Source: an uncultured Lachnospiraceae bacterium (GTDB taxonomy: Bacteria > Bacillota > Clostridia > Lachnospirales > Lachnospiraceae). From it: a DNA stretch of 53,975 nt. A program made the position numbers and the translations under genes. The notes beneath the pieces are model-generated. The model had not been told where the DNA came from. It did not search any database and saw only the letters and a program-made list of their open reading frames with translations. Shown piece by piece: positions 44,092 to 53,946 of this stretch (position 1 is its first letter; each line of letters starts with the position of its first letter). The stretch covers positions 1 through 53,975 of the forward strand of contig CAMIYN010000006.1 in assembly GCA_946403075.1 (NCBI GenBank), written 5' to 3'.

Positions 44092-46152
44092 CTAACCCTC
44101 TATATCATATAGGACAGTTATAAATTTCATTTTATCTAATTTTATCAACATATCATTAAAATGAAATCTAATTTCTTTTGCCCTATCTATATTTTTACAT
44201 TTTATATAAAATAAATAGTAATAATAATCACTTATTTTGCCTACAACAGGTTTAGTCGGTCCAAGCACCGATACATCATTATAATTCATATCTAGATTTT
44301 TTTTTAGATTTTTTGAAATTTCTATTAGATATGATGCATCTTTTGATTTCAAATAACATACTAGCATTTTGTAAATAGGTGGATATAAAAATTCTTTTCT
44401 AAATAAAATCTCTTTTTCATAAAAATTTTTATAATCATTATTTACTACATCATCAAGTGGATAACCTTCTATATTATAACTTTGAATAATGCAATCTCCA
44501 TTTTTTTTTCTTCCACTCCTACCTGCAACTTGCACCAATAAATCAAAAGCCTTTTCGGTTGCTTTATAATTTTGTATATTAAAACTCATATCAGCACACA
44601 TAATTCCTACAAGTGTTAGATTGTCAAAGTCATGCCCCTTTGCAACCATCTGTGTTCCTATCAAAATATCTGCTTCCTTATTTTTAAAACTTTTTATAAT
44701 CTTTTCATATCCATCTTTATTATTTGTTGTATCTCTATCCATTCTCAAAACTCTTGCCCCATTAAAAGTTTTTATGATTTGCTCTTCAAGTTTTTGAGTC
44801 CCCATCCCAAAAGAATTTAGTTTTTCAGAATTACAATTGGGACAAATCATTGGTTCTCTCTCTTCATATCCACAGTAATGACATTTGATAGTTGAATCAT
44901 TGTGTAAAGTTAATGGGACATCGCAATGGGGACATTTTATCACATGCCCACAATCCATACAGGTTAGGCTTCTTGATAAACCTCTTTTATTTAAAAATAG
45001 TAAAATCTGTTCTTTTTTTTCTAACTTCTCTCTTATCTTATCATAGAGTAATTTTGAAAAAACAGTTTTATTTCCATATTTAAATTCGCGTCGCATATCA
45101 ACGATACTAACCTTTGGGAGATTAACTTTATCGCCTGCCCTCTCTTTTAATGTGTGCAAATTGATTATACCACAATTTGCCTTATAAAATGTAGATACAC
45201 TTGGTGTTGCAGAAAGCCTTAAAACTACTGCATTTTGTAATTCTCCCCTAAATTCAGCAATATCTCTTGCATCATATCTTGGGGTTAACTCCGATTTATA
45301 CGAATCATCATCTTCTTCATCTATTACTATTAATCCCAAATTTTCAAATGGAGCAAAAATTGCACTTCTTGGTCCTACAAGTATACTACACTCTCCATCT
45401 ATACATTTTTTTATTTGAATATATTTATCCCCATCACTCATTTTAGAGTGGATAATTGCAACTTTTTCACCAAATCTTGATTTTAACCTTGACATAGTTT
45501 GATAAGTTAGAGAAATCTCTGGTATCAAAACTATAACATTTTTCCCCTTATCCAAAATATATTTAATTAAATTTAAATAAACTTCTGTTTTCCCTGAACC
45601 CGTGACCCCAAATAACAAATGACTTGAATAAATATTTTTGTCTATACTTATTTTAATACTATCTATTATTTTGGTTTGCTCTTTCGTAAGTATTATTTTT
45701 TTGTCATCAAAGTCAGTTTCATATTTAATTATCGCATCTGTTTGTTTTTTATTTTTATTTATAATTCTTTTTACTGGCAAAACTGTTTTTAGACATTTAC
45801 TAAAAATGGTCGCATATTCATCACTCATAAATTTAGCAATATTTAATAAAACATAATTTATAGATATTTTTTTTTCTGCCAAACCCAAAATATATTTTAT
45901 GTCATCAAATCTATTTTTATTCTTAAAAAAAGTATCATTTTTATAACTATCAGAATTTAAAAATTTATTTTCATTTAAAATTTGAATTATGAAACCCTCT
46001 ATCTGTTTATTTGACTTGCCAAAAGGAACTACTACTTTATCTCCAATTTTAATTTTATCTTTCAATTCATTTGGGACAAGATAAACAAAGGGCTTATTAA
46101 GTGCCTCATGTGTTACATCAATTATTACATTTGCAAATAATTTATCATCCAT
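44092..46152 (-). CDS. priA: Primosomal helicase PriA
   Basis: 686 residues. Restarts replication at collapsed forks. DNA-binding 3'BD-like N-terminus, Walker A FGVTGSGKTEVYLN (about 181-194), motif II IDEED (277-281), and a zinc-binding region with paired cysteines (CMDCGHVIKCPHCDVPLT and CHYCGYE..CPNC). The usual PriA box is DEEH; here it is DEED. Helicase motifs QMVAKGHDF and QVAGRSGRKKNG are normal. Overlaps murE by 8 bases. Confidence 0.93.
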   Translation of the reverse strand: MDDKLFANVIIDVTHEALNKPFVYLVPNELKDKIKIGDKVVVPFGKSNKQIEGFIIQILNENKFLNSDSYKNDTFFKNKNRFDDIKYILGLAEKKISINYVLLNIAKFMSDEYATIFSKCLKTVLPVKRIINKNKKQTDAIIKYETDFDDKKIILTKEQTKIIDSIKISIDKNIYSSHLLFGVTGSGKTEVYLNLIKYILDKGKNVIVLIPEISLTYQTMSRLKSRFGEKVAIIHSKMSDGDKYIQIKKCIDGECSILVGPRSAIFAPFENLGLIVIDEEDDDSYKSELTPRYDARDIAEFRGELQNAVVLRLSATPSVSTFYKANCGIINLHTLKERAGDKVNLPKVSIVDMRREFKYGNKTVFSKLLYDKIREKLEKKEQILLFLNKRGLSRSLTCMDCGHVIKCPHCDVPLTLHNDSTIKCHYCGYEEREPMICPNCNSEKLNSFGMGTQKLEEQIIKTFNGARVLRMDRDTTNNKDGYEKIIKSFKNKEADILIGTQMVAKGHDFDNLTLVGIMCADMSFNIQNYKATEKAFDLLVQVAGRSGRKKNGDCIIQSYNIEGYPLDDVVNNDYKNFYEKEILFRKEFLYPPIYKMLVCYLKSKDASYLIEISKNLKKNLDMNYNDVSVLGPTKPVVGKISDYYYYLFYIKCKNIDRAKEIRFHFNDMLIKLDKMKFITVLYDIEG

Positions 46153-47626
46153 TTAATATTTTTAGGATTTCTTCCCTATCACTAAAATGATATTTATGCC
46201 CCATAAAATCATTATAATCTTCGTGTCCCTTACCTATGACACAGATGACATCGCCTTTTTTATGTTCTCTAATAGCATATTCAATCGCCTCTCTTCTATC
46301 TTCCAATATTTTATAATTTTTCATTTTTTTTGACAGAGCCTCTACTATTTGATTTATTATATCCATAGTTTTTTCAAATCTACTATTATCAGCAGTGATA
46401 ACGGCAAAATCTGCTAATTCGCCCACAGCATCACCCATTCCATATCTTCTCTCAACATCCCTATTACCACCCGAACCAAATACAACGACAATTCTATTTG
46501 GGTTATATTCCCTTAACGAATTTATAAGTGCAGTTGTCCCAACCTCATTATGTGCATAGTCTACAAGGATAGTAAAGTCATCACTCTTTTTTATTATTTC
46601 AACTCTACCAGGGACATTTACACTTGATAATGCGGTTAATATACTATTATCATCTATTCCAATTTCTTTTGCTACCATAATTGCTATGATTGAGTTTTGT
46701 ATATTGTGAAAACCAGGCATTGGTATTTTTATGCTATTATTCAACAAATCAAATTCAAATTCAACTCCATATGTAGTTTCTGTGTTTAATAGTTTTTTGT
46801 TAATCCCTTTTATTGAAAATGTTTTATATTTGACATTTTTTTCTATGCAATATTTTTTTATTTTATCAAACATCAAATCATCAGAATTTATAACAGCAAA
46901 TTTACAATTATCAAAAATTTTTAATTTATTATTAAAATAATCATCAAAATCTGTATGTTCGTTTTTTCCTATATGGTCATGTGAAATATTTGTAAATACT
47001 GCATAGTCAAAGCATATGCCATATACTCTATCAAGCATTAAACTCTGTGATGAGACTTCCATTACTACATATTTAACTTCTGCCTTTCTCATTTTATAAA
47101 AAAATTCTTGCAAGACATAACTTTCAGGTGTTGTGTTATTTGTATAAAAAAATTCATCATTATATTCACAACCAACTGTTCCAATAATTCCTACTTTCTT
47201 ATTTGCAGCTTTTAATATATCTCTTATCATATATGCAGTAGTAGTTTTTCCTTTTGTTCCAGTTATTCCTATTATTATCATATCTTTTAATGGCTGTCTA
47301 AAAAAATTAATAGAAAGTATTGACAATGCCTTTCTTGTATTCTTAACACTAATTATTATTATATTTTTATTATTTGCTATATCTATTATTTTTTTATCAA
47401 TATTTTCTTCCACAAAAATGAGTTTTGCTCCACTATTTATGATAGCTTCTATATCACTATGTGAATCAAAATTTACCCCTTTTATACATACAAATGCACA
47501 ATTTTGACAAACTTTTCTTGTATCGTATATGAGCTGTTCTATTAAAATATCATCAAAATTAGATGACAAAACATCATATTCTAAATTTTTTATTAATTCA
47601 GTTTGTCTTATCCTTAAATCATCCAT
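46145..47626 (-). CDS. murE: UDP-MurNAc-tripeptide synthetase MurE
   Basis: About 493 residues. Adds the third amino acid to the peptidoglycan stem peptide. ATP loop GITGTKGKTTTAYM (about 120-133), TNISHDHIG, and the carboxylated-lysine region FDDYFNNKLKIF are present. The selectivity box reads DNSR (413-416), close to the DNPR of meso-diaminopimelate enzymes; the Pro is missing. The ATG at 47626 follows AGAGGA; an upstream in-frame start overlaps ftsK and is less likely. Confidence 0.93.
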   Translation of the reverse strand: MDDLRIRQTELIKNLEYDVLSSNFDDILIEQLIYDTRKVCQNCAFVCIKGVNFDSHSDIEAIINSGAKLIFVEENIDKKIIDIANNKNIIIISVKNTRKALSILSINFFRQPLKDMIIIGITGTKGKTTTAYMIRDILKAANKKVGIIGTVGCEYNDEFFYTNNTTPESYVLQEFFYKMRKAEVKYVVMEVSSQSLMLDRVYGICFDYAVFTNISHDHIGKNEHTDFDDYFNNKLKIFDNCKFAVINSDDLMFDKIKKYCIEKNVKYKTFSIKGINKKLLNTETTYGVEFEFDLLNNSIKIPMPGFHNIQNSIIAIMVAKEIGIDDNSILTALSSVNVPGRVEIIKKSDDFTILVDYAHNEVGTTALINSLREYNPNRIVVVFGSGGNRDVERRYGMGDAVGELADFAVITADNSRFEKTMDIINQIVEALSKKMKNYKILEDRREAIEYAIREHKKGDVICVIGKGHEDYNDFMGHKYHFSDREEILKILNG

Positions 47627-47630
47627 ATAC

Positions 47631-50372
47631 TTATCCTCTATCAAAATTTTCAACAAATTCTTCCATAGTCAACAAAACTTCTCTTGGCTTTTTGCCATCT
47701 TGTGCACTCACTACTCCTGCCTCTTCCAATTGATCTATAATTCTTGATGCTCTATTAAATCCGATTTGCAGTTTTCTCTGTAAGAAACCACTTGAAGCAG
47801 TTTTTGCATCTATACACAATTTCCCAGCAGTAACAAAATACTCATCATTTCCATTTTTATTATTTGCATCAAAACTACTCTTTTGTTGCAACCCATTATT
47901 AATCTTGTCTTCTATATCTTCATCATAATTCATATCAGGTTCTTTTATGAAATTAACAACATTTTTTATTTCCTGATCTGATACAAAACAGCCCTGAACC
48001 CTAAGAGGTTTTGGCATACCTGTTGGGTAATACAACATATCTCCCTTACCTATTAATTTTTCTGCTCCATAAGAGTCAATTATAGTTTTACTATCAACTC
48101 CACTTGATACAGCAAAAGCAATTCTACCTGGCACATTTGCTTTTATACTTCCTGAGATTACATTTACAGATGGTCTCTGTGTTGCAATGACGAGATAAAT
48201 TCCACAAGCTCTCGCAAGTTGTGCTATTCTAAAAATCGCATCTTCTACATCTTTTGATGCCACCATCATCAAATCAGCAAATTCATCTATTATAATAACT
48301 ATCTTTGGTAGTTTTTCTAATTTTTCTTCGTCTTCTCCCAACCTATTGTTTTCATTGTCAACATAAATATTATAACTATCTATATCTCTAAGTTGTTTTT
48401 CTACTATTAAATTATATCTTCTCATCATCTCACTAACTGCCCAATTAAGTGCAGATGCTGCTTTTTTAGGATCCGTCACTACTGGAACTAAGAGATGTGG
48501 TATATTATTATAAACTTGAAGCTCAACTACTTTTGGGTCCACCATTATAAGTTTTACATCTTCTGGACTTGATTTATAAATGATTGACATTATTATAGAA
48601 TTTATGCACACAGATTTCCCACTACCAGTTGCACCAGCTACAAGTAAGTGTGGCATATCTTGCAAATCACAAATTATTATATTCCCAGAAATATCTCTAC
48701 CAACTGCTACTGATAATTTTGATTTGCTATCCTTAAATTCTTTACTTGAAATAATATCCCCCAAATAAACAGCATTTGTTTTTTTATTTGGCACTTCTAT
48801 ACCTATCGCAGATTTTCCGGGTATCGGTGCTTCTATCCTTATATCTGTCGCTGCTATTGCAAGTTTTATATCATCTTGCAACTCAAGTATTCTCTTTACC
48901 CTAACTCCCATATCAGGCATTACTTCATATCTCGTAATTGTAGGACCTACTGTCACATTTGTGACTTTTGCTCCTACTCCAAATTGTTCCAAAGTCTTTT
49001 GTAAAGTTTTTGCCATATTATTTAAATAATTTTTATCTTCACCCTCGACAACACCAGTCTTTTTAAGAAATGATAACGGAGGAAATTTATATTTTTTTGA
49101 TTTTTTATACTGAAAATTATTATTTTCAATTTTTTCTATTTTTTCATCAACTTCTTGTGCAACTTTTTGAATATTCTTTTTGTTATACTCAAATTTTGGT
49201 TTTAAATCAATTTGCTTTTTATTGTTTACTATTTCACTCGAAGGATTTGCAACATTTTCAATGCTTGTGTCTTTATAATCTTTTGTAAAATAATCATCTA
49301 TTTTTATGCCTTCCATGTTCAAATCATTATTATCAATATCTTCTACTACCTTATCACTCTTTGGTAAATTGTCAGTATAAAAAAAGTCAGATGGACTTGC
49401 TTTTGTCTCATGTATTATCTCATTTATACTTTTTTCTTTTAATTTATTAAAAATTATTTCTTTATTGTCATCAAGCGAGTGATTATAATTATCATGTTTA
49501 TTTTTATCTGTTAATTTAAAAAACCTTGACTGGATATCCTTGCCATCTGCTTTTATTTTATCAAATCTCAAACTCTCATTTTTTGATAAAACTTTTATCT
49601 TATTTATATTTTTATCATTGATTACAATATTTTTTTCATTTTTTTTCTTTTTTATTAAGCTCTCTTCATCATCTAAAACACTGCTACTATCTTTTTTTCT
49701 CTTATCTAATAATTCATTCAATCTTTTTTCATTTTCATTTGCAACTTCTATATCTTCTTCTCTCTCTTTAAGGAATTTAAAAACCACTCTTGGTATAAAA
49801 AATATAATATTAAATATAATATTTATCGTCATCTTCAATGTTTCTATATTAAATGTAAGAAGTGATAAAATTACTATAATTGATATATATAATAGATTTG
49901 AACCAGAATATCCTATATATTTAATCAAAAAATAATTAATGAACCCTGCAAATATTCCACTTATAAATTTTTCACTTTCAAAACTAAAAATTTTCATTTC
50001 ATTTGACAATTCATTTCTCAAATAAGTAGGAAAATCATTATCTACCAACAACAAACTATTTTTTATATTGAGAGACACTATACAAATAATAAAAATATAA
50101 ATACCTATTAAAGTATAAACTCTAAATTTTTTATTATTATCTGTCGCCACAAAAACTATATACAAAAATAATAATATAGGAAGATAAATCCCCATACTAC
50201 CAAATAGCATTAGATTAATTGTTTTTAATAAATTCCCAACCTGCCCTGCTTTATCAAAATTTGAAAATATAACAAATAAAAAAACGAACATTAAAACAAC
50301 TATCTTGATAATTTTTTCAGTGATAGTTGTTTTCTTTTTTCTTTTAGTTTTTTTCTGTTTCTTAGTAGCCAT
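47631..50372 (-). CDS. ftsK: DNA translocase FtsK/SpoIIIE
   Basis: 913 residues. Four N-terminal membrane helices (about 25-190), a long low-complexity charged linker (about 195-430), then the RecA-like motor with GATGSGKSVCIN and MVDPKVVELQVYN, and a C-terminal winged-helix gamma domain (LQIGFNRASRIIDQLEEAGVV) that reads KOPS-like sequences. It pumps chromosomal DNA through the division septum. Its ATG shares one base with the ychF stop. Confidence 0.95.
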   Translation of the reverse strand: MATKKQKKTKRKKKTTITEKIIKIVVLMFVFLFVIFSNFDKAGQVGNLLKTINLMLFGSMGIYLPILLFLYIVFVATDNNKKFRVYTLIGIYIFIICIVSLNIKNSLLLVDNDFPTYLRNELSNEMKIFSFESEKFISGIFAGFINYFLIKYIGYSGSNLLYISIIVILSLLTFNIETLKMTINIIFNIIFFIPRVVFKFLKEREEDIEVANENEKRLNELLDKRKKDSSSVLDDEESLIKKKKNEKNIVINDKNINKIKVLSKNESLRFDKIKADGKDIQSRFFKLTDKNKHDNYNHSLDDNKEIIFNKLKEKSINEIIHETKASPSDFFYTDNLPKSDKVVEDIDNNDLNMEGIKIDDYFTKDYKDTSIENVANPSSEIVNNKKQIDLKPKFEYNKKNIQKVAQEVDEKIEKIENNNFQYKKSKKYKFPPLSFLKKTGVVEGEDKNYLNNMAKTLQKTLEQFGVGAKVTNVTVGPTITRYEVMPDMGVRVKRILELQDDIKLAIAATDIRIEAPIPGKSAIGIEVPNKKTNAVYLGDIISSKEFKDSKSKLSVAVGRDISGNIIICDLQDMPHLLVAGATGSGKSVCINSIIMSIIYKSSPEDVKLIMVDPKVVELQVYNNIPHLLVPVVTDPKKAASALNWAVSEMMRRYNLIVEKQLRDIDSYNIYVDNENNRLGEDEEKLEKLPKIVIIIDEFADLMMVASKDVEDAIFRIAQLARACGIYLVIATQRPSVNVISGSIKANVPGRIAFAVSSGVDSKTIIDSYGAEKLIGKGDMLYYPTGMPKPLRVQGCFVSDQEIKNVVNFIKEPDMNYDEDIEDKINNGLQQKSSFDANNKNGNDEYFVTAGKLCIDAKTASSGFLQRKLQIGFNRASRIIDQLEEAGVVSAQDGKKPREVLLTMEEFVENFDRG

Positions 50373-51469
50373 TACACATTAAATTTAAATAATATTACAT
50401 CTCCATCTTGAACTATATAATCTTTACCCTCTATCCTAACTAAACCTTTTTCTTTAGCTTTAGTAATTGAGCCTGTTTCTAGTAAATCTTTATAATTTAC
50501 AACTTCTGCTTTTATAAAACCTCTCTCAAAATCACTATGTATTTTACCAGCAGCCGAAGGAGCCTTTGTGCCTATTTTTATTGTCCACCCTCTTGTTTCT
50601 GTTTCACCAGCAGTTAAAAATGACATTAGATTTAATAATTTATAACTTGCTTTTATCAATTTATCAAGCCCTGATTCTTTCATCCCGAGCTCATTTAAAA
50701 ACTCTTTTTGTTCACTCTCATCAAGCCCTGCAATATCTTCTTCAACTTTTGCACATAAGACAAAAACTTCAGAATTATTTTTTTTAGCATATTCTTTTAC
50801 TCTTTTTACATATTCATTATTTTCGCCATCATCTTTTATGTCCTGTTCTGAAACATTTGCCGCAAATATTACTGATTTACTTGTAAGTAAATTCATATTA
50901 TCTATCAATTTTTTTTCATCTTCATCACTTGTTTCAAAAGCTATTGCAAGTTTTTCACTCTCCAAGTGTGTTTTTAATTTTTCAAGCAAATCGTATTCTA
51001 CTTTTGCAGTTTTATCATTATTTAACATTTTTTTTAATTTTGATAATCTCTTGTCAACTGTTTCAATATCAGCAAAAATTAATTCCAAATTAATAACTTC
51101 AATGTCCCTTATTGGATCAATACTTCCATCTACATGGATAATATTACTATCATCAAAACATCTAACTACATGGACTATCGCATCAGTTTCTCTAATATTT
51201 GCTAAAAACTGATTGCCCAAACCTTCCCCCTTTGATGCTCCTTTTACTAATCCCGCAATGTCAACAAACTCTATAGTAGCATAAGTTTTTTTATTACTAT
51301 TATATAACTCTGCCAATTTATCTATTCTCTCATCAGGGATTGGGACAACTCCAACATTTGGTTCGATCGTGCAAAATGGATAATTCGCACACTCTGCCCC
51401 TGCTTTTGTTATTGAATTAAATAAAGTTGACTTTCCTACATTAGGTAATCCTACAATTCCAAGTTTCAT
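50372..51469 (-). CDS. ychF: Redox-regulated ATPase YchF (Ola1-type)
   Basis: 365 residues. The G-domain P-loop GLPNVGKSTLFNSIT starts at residue 7 and is followed by NYPFCTIEPNVGVV and VDIAGLVKGASKGEGLGN. The tail has the TGS domain (AAGKIHSDFERGFIKAEV). Despite a GTPase fold the family prefers ATP and associates with ribosomes. 18 bases after glmM. Confidence 0.95.
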   Translation of the reverse strand: MKLGIVGLPNVGKSTLFNSITKAGAECANYPFCTIEPNVGVVPIPDERIDKLAELYNSNKKTYATIEFVDIAGLVKGASKGEGLGNQFLANIRETDAIVHVVRCFDDSNIIHVDGSIDPIRDIEVINLELIFADIETVDKRLSKLKKMLNNDKTAKVEYDLLEKLKTHLESEKLAIAFETSDEDEKKLIDNMNLLTSKSVIFAANVSEQDIKDDGENNEYVKRVKEYAKKNNSEVFVLCAKVEEDIAGLDESEQKEFLNELGMKESGLDKLIKASYKLLNLMSFLTAGETETRGWTIKIGTKAPSAAGKIHSDFERGFIKAEVVNYKDLLETGSITKAKEKGLVRIEGKDYIVQDGDVILFKFNV

Positions 51470-51487
51470 TTTATACTCCTTAAAATT

Positions 51488-52840
51488 TTATATTCCAAAA
51501 CCTAATTCCATAATTTTTCTATAAATCACATCAGCCCACTCTTTACACATCTCAATAGTTTTTGCTTCAACCATTATTCTAACTATATTTTCTGTTCCTG
51601 ACTTTCTAACCAAAATCCTACCATCTCTTCCCAATTTTTCTTCTACATTTTTTATAGTCTCATTTAATGTCTTATCTTCCATACACTTATTTTTATCGGC
51701 TACTTCTACATTTTTTAAAATTTGAGGAAATAGTTTAACATCATCTGCGAGTTGCTTTATAGTTTTTTTCTCATCAATTACTATATCCATAAGTTTTAAT
51801 GAAGTTAAAATTCCATCCCCAGTATTTGCATGCCTTTTAAATATTATATGTCCTGACTGTTCCCCACCCAAGTCATAATCTTCTCTCACCATCATATCAT
51901 GAACATTTTTATCACCTACATCTGTTTTTACATATTTTATATTTTTTTTATCAAATGCTTCATAAAGCCCCATATTTGACATAACAGTTGTGACCACTGT
52001 ATCATTTTTTAATCTTCCTTCTTTTTTCAATTGATTTGCACAAATATACAAAATCTTGTCACCATCAACAATACTTCCCTCGTTATCTACTGCTATGCAT
52101 CTATCAGCATCCCCATCATATGCAAATCCAATATCACAATTATTCTCTATCAAAAATTTTTGTAAACCCTCTATATGAGTTGAGCCTGCATTCATATTGA
52201 TATTATTCCCATTAGGATTATTGTTAATAACAAAAGTTGTAGCACCTAATGCATCAAACACAGATTTTGCAATGGAAAATGCTGAACCATTTGCCAAATC
52301 AAGTGCCACTTTAAATCCTTTAAAACTATTCATTGGGATAGAAATGAGATAACCTATATATCTATTTCTGCCAGCAGAAAAATCAAAAGTCCTACCTATA
52401 TCATTTTTTTTAGCAAAAGGAATTTCTCCCATCTCTCCATCGATATAGGATTCAATTTTTTTAATTATATCATCCCCAATTTTCTCGCCATTTCTATCAA
52501 CTAATTTAATACCATTATCAGTATAAGGATTATGTGATGCAGATATCATAATCCCCAAATCAAGTTTTTCAGATCTAACCACATAACTTATTGATGGAGT
52601 AGTTGTGACATGTAGAAGTAATGCATCTGCCCCTGTTGATGTAATACCTGCTGCAATTGCATATTCAAACATATAGCTTGACCTTCGTGTATCCTTTCCT
52701 ATAGCTATTCTACACTTTTCCCCATTTGGTTTTTTGGAAAAATAATATCCCAAAAACTTACCAACTTTAAAAGCATCATCAGCAGTTAGTCCTACATTTG
52801 CTTCCCCTCTATATCCATCTGTTCCAAAATACTTTCCCAT
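51488..52840 (-). CDS. glmM: Phosphoglucosamine mutase
   Basis: 450 residues. Converts glucosamine-6-phosphate to glucosamine-1-phosphate for UDP-GlcNAc and the cell wall. N-terminal YFGTDGYRGEAN, the phosphoserine loop ISASHNPYTDNGIK, the metal site DGDADR, and the sugar-binding GGEQSGHIIF and KSGTE.. loops are all present. 9 bases after rmlD. Confidence 0.95.
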   Translation of the reverse strand: MGKYFGTDGYRGEANVGLTADDAFKVGKFLGYYFSKKPNGEKCRIAIGKDTRRSSYMFEYAIAAGITSTGADALLLHVTTTPSISYVVRSEKLDLGIMISASHNPYTDNGIKLVDRNGEKIGDDIIKKIESYIDGEMGEIPFAKKNDIGRTFDFSAGRNRYIGYLISIPMNSFKGFKVALDLANGSAFSIAKSVFDALGATTFVINNNPNGNNINMNAGSTHIEGLQKFLIENNCDIGFAYDGDADRCIAVDNEGSIVDGDKILYICANQLKKEGRLKNDTVVTTVMSNMGLYEAFDKKNIKYVKTDVGDKNVHDMMVREDYDLGGEQSGHIIFKRHANTGDGILTSLKLMDIVIDEKKTIKQLADDVKLFPQILKNVEVADKNKCMEDKTLNETIKNVEEKLGRDGRILVRKSGTENIVRIMVEAKTIEMCKEWADVIYRKIMELGFGI

Positions 52841-52849
52841 AAATTTCCT

Positions 52850-53701
52850 TTACACTATATTTTTTTCTTTTATATATCTACTCAATGCATCTTCCCAATT
52901 TGGTAAAAGCCTAAATCCATTATTTACTAGTGAAGTTTTATTAAGCATTGAGTTTAAAGGCCTTTTTGCTTTTGAATTAAAATCTTTTGTCAATATATTT
53001 TCTACTCTTGTATTTTTATTTGTCAATCTAAATATTTCTCTCGCAAAATCTGCAAATGATACAAAACCTTCATTTGTAGCATGATAGACACCATAGTTAT
53101 CAGTTTTTATCATATCTATAACAAGTTTTGATGCATCCCAACTATAAGTGGGAGAACCTATTTGGTCTTTAACAACACTCACTACATCTCTTGTCTTTGA
53201 CAAATTGACCATCGTATTTACAAAATTATTTCCATTTACACCAAACACCCAAGAAATTCTTATAATAAAAAATTTATCAAACTTTTCAACTTCTAATTCT
53301 GAATCATATTTTGATTTCCCATATACTGATAATGGGTTCTTTTCATCATCAACTTCATATGGAGTTTTCTTTGTCCCATCAAATACATAGTCAGTTGAAA
53401 AATGCACAATTGGTATATTATAATTTATACAATTAGATACAATATTTTTTGTCCCTATAACATTAATTTTTCTACACAAATCAATATTATCTTCTGCCAA
53501 ATCTACTTTTGTATATCCAGCACAATTTATAATGTGAGTTGGCATCACATCTCTTATAAAACTATCAACACTATCTTTATTAGTGATATCTAAAACTTTG
53601 CTATCACATCCTATACAATCAATGTTATTTAATTTTAACTCATGGATAATATCAAAACCTAACTGTCCTGATGCCCCTATCACCAATATCTTCATTTTCA
53701 T
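52850..53701 (-). CDS. rmlD: dTDP-4-dehydrorhamnose reductase
   Basis: 283 residues, a short-chain dehydrogenase-like fold. NADPH loop IGASGQLGFDI at the start, FSTDYVFDGTK, and the catalytic Tyr-Lys pair YGKSKYDSE. It completes dTDP-L-rhamnose for surface polysaccharide; the other rml genes are not in this window. First gene of a nine-gene run. Two in-frame ATGs are possible (53701 and 53695); no Shine-Dalgarno is seen before either. Confidence 0.9.
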   Translation of the reverse strand: MKMKILVIGASGQLGFDIIHELKLNNIDCIGCDSKVLDITNKDSVDSFIRDVMPTHIINCAGYTKVDLAEDNIDLCRKINVIGTKNIVSNCINYNIPIVHFSTDYVFDGTKKTPYEVDDEKNPLSVYGKSKYDSELEVEKFDKFFIIRISWVFGVNGNNFVNTMVNLSKTRDVVSVVKDQIGSPTYSWDASKLVIDMIKTDNYGVYHATNEGFVSFADFAREIFRLTNKNTRVENILTKDFNSKAKRPLNSMLNKTSLVNNGFRLLPNWEDALSRYIKEKNIV

Positions 53702-53709
53702 AAACTCTT

Positions 53710-53738
53710 ATTATACAATAGATATATATTATTTTCAA
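53710..53738 (-). promoter_or_regulatory. Promoter of the rmlD-glmM-ychF-ftsK-murE-priA operon
   Basis: On the minus strand, TTGAAA (53733-53738) and TATAAT (53710-53715) with a 17-base spacer. Eight bases separate the -10 box from the first ATG, so the message probably starts within two bases of it. Confidence 0.7.
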
Positions 53739-53868
53739 TAAGGACAGCTTAAATGAGAAAGGGGGTAAATTCTTATTTTAAATTCCGTTTTTAATTTAAA
53801 TATGCATTTTAATTTGAGAATCATTATAATATCATAGGTTGTGCTTTTAATTGAAAAAAGGTAATTTA

Positions 53869-53946
53869 TGAATATTAAAGGTAGTCCACATTTAACATTG
53901 GGAGAAAGAATAGCTAAGTCAGGGAAGGAAAACATAAATGTTTGTT
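53869..53946 (+). pseudogene. Possible IS30-like transposase N-terminal remnant
   Basis: A 25-codon frame beginning ATG (MNIKGSPHLTLGERI) with an AAAAGG-type site ahead. HLTL.ERI resembles the KHLTLDDRI start of IS30-family transposases; the frame then ends early. The surrounding 270 bases at the right edge hold the rmlD promoter and nothing else I can recognise. The match is short and tentative. Confidence 0.3.

Noticed and set aside
53735..53935. A 66-codon minus-strand frame at the right edge
   Set aside because: No ribosome site, overlaps the rmlD promoter, and mirrors the plus-strand IS-like remnant.
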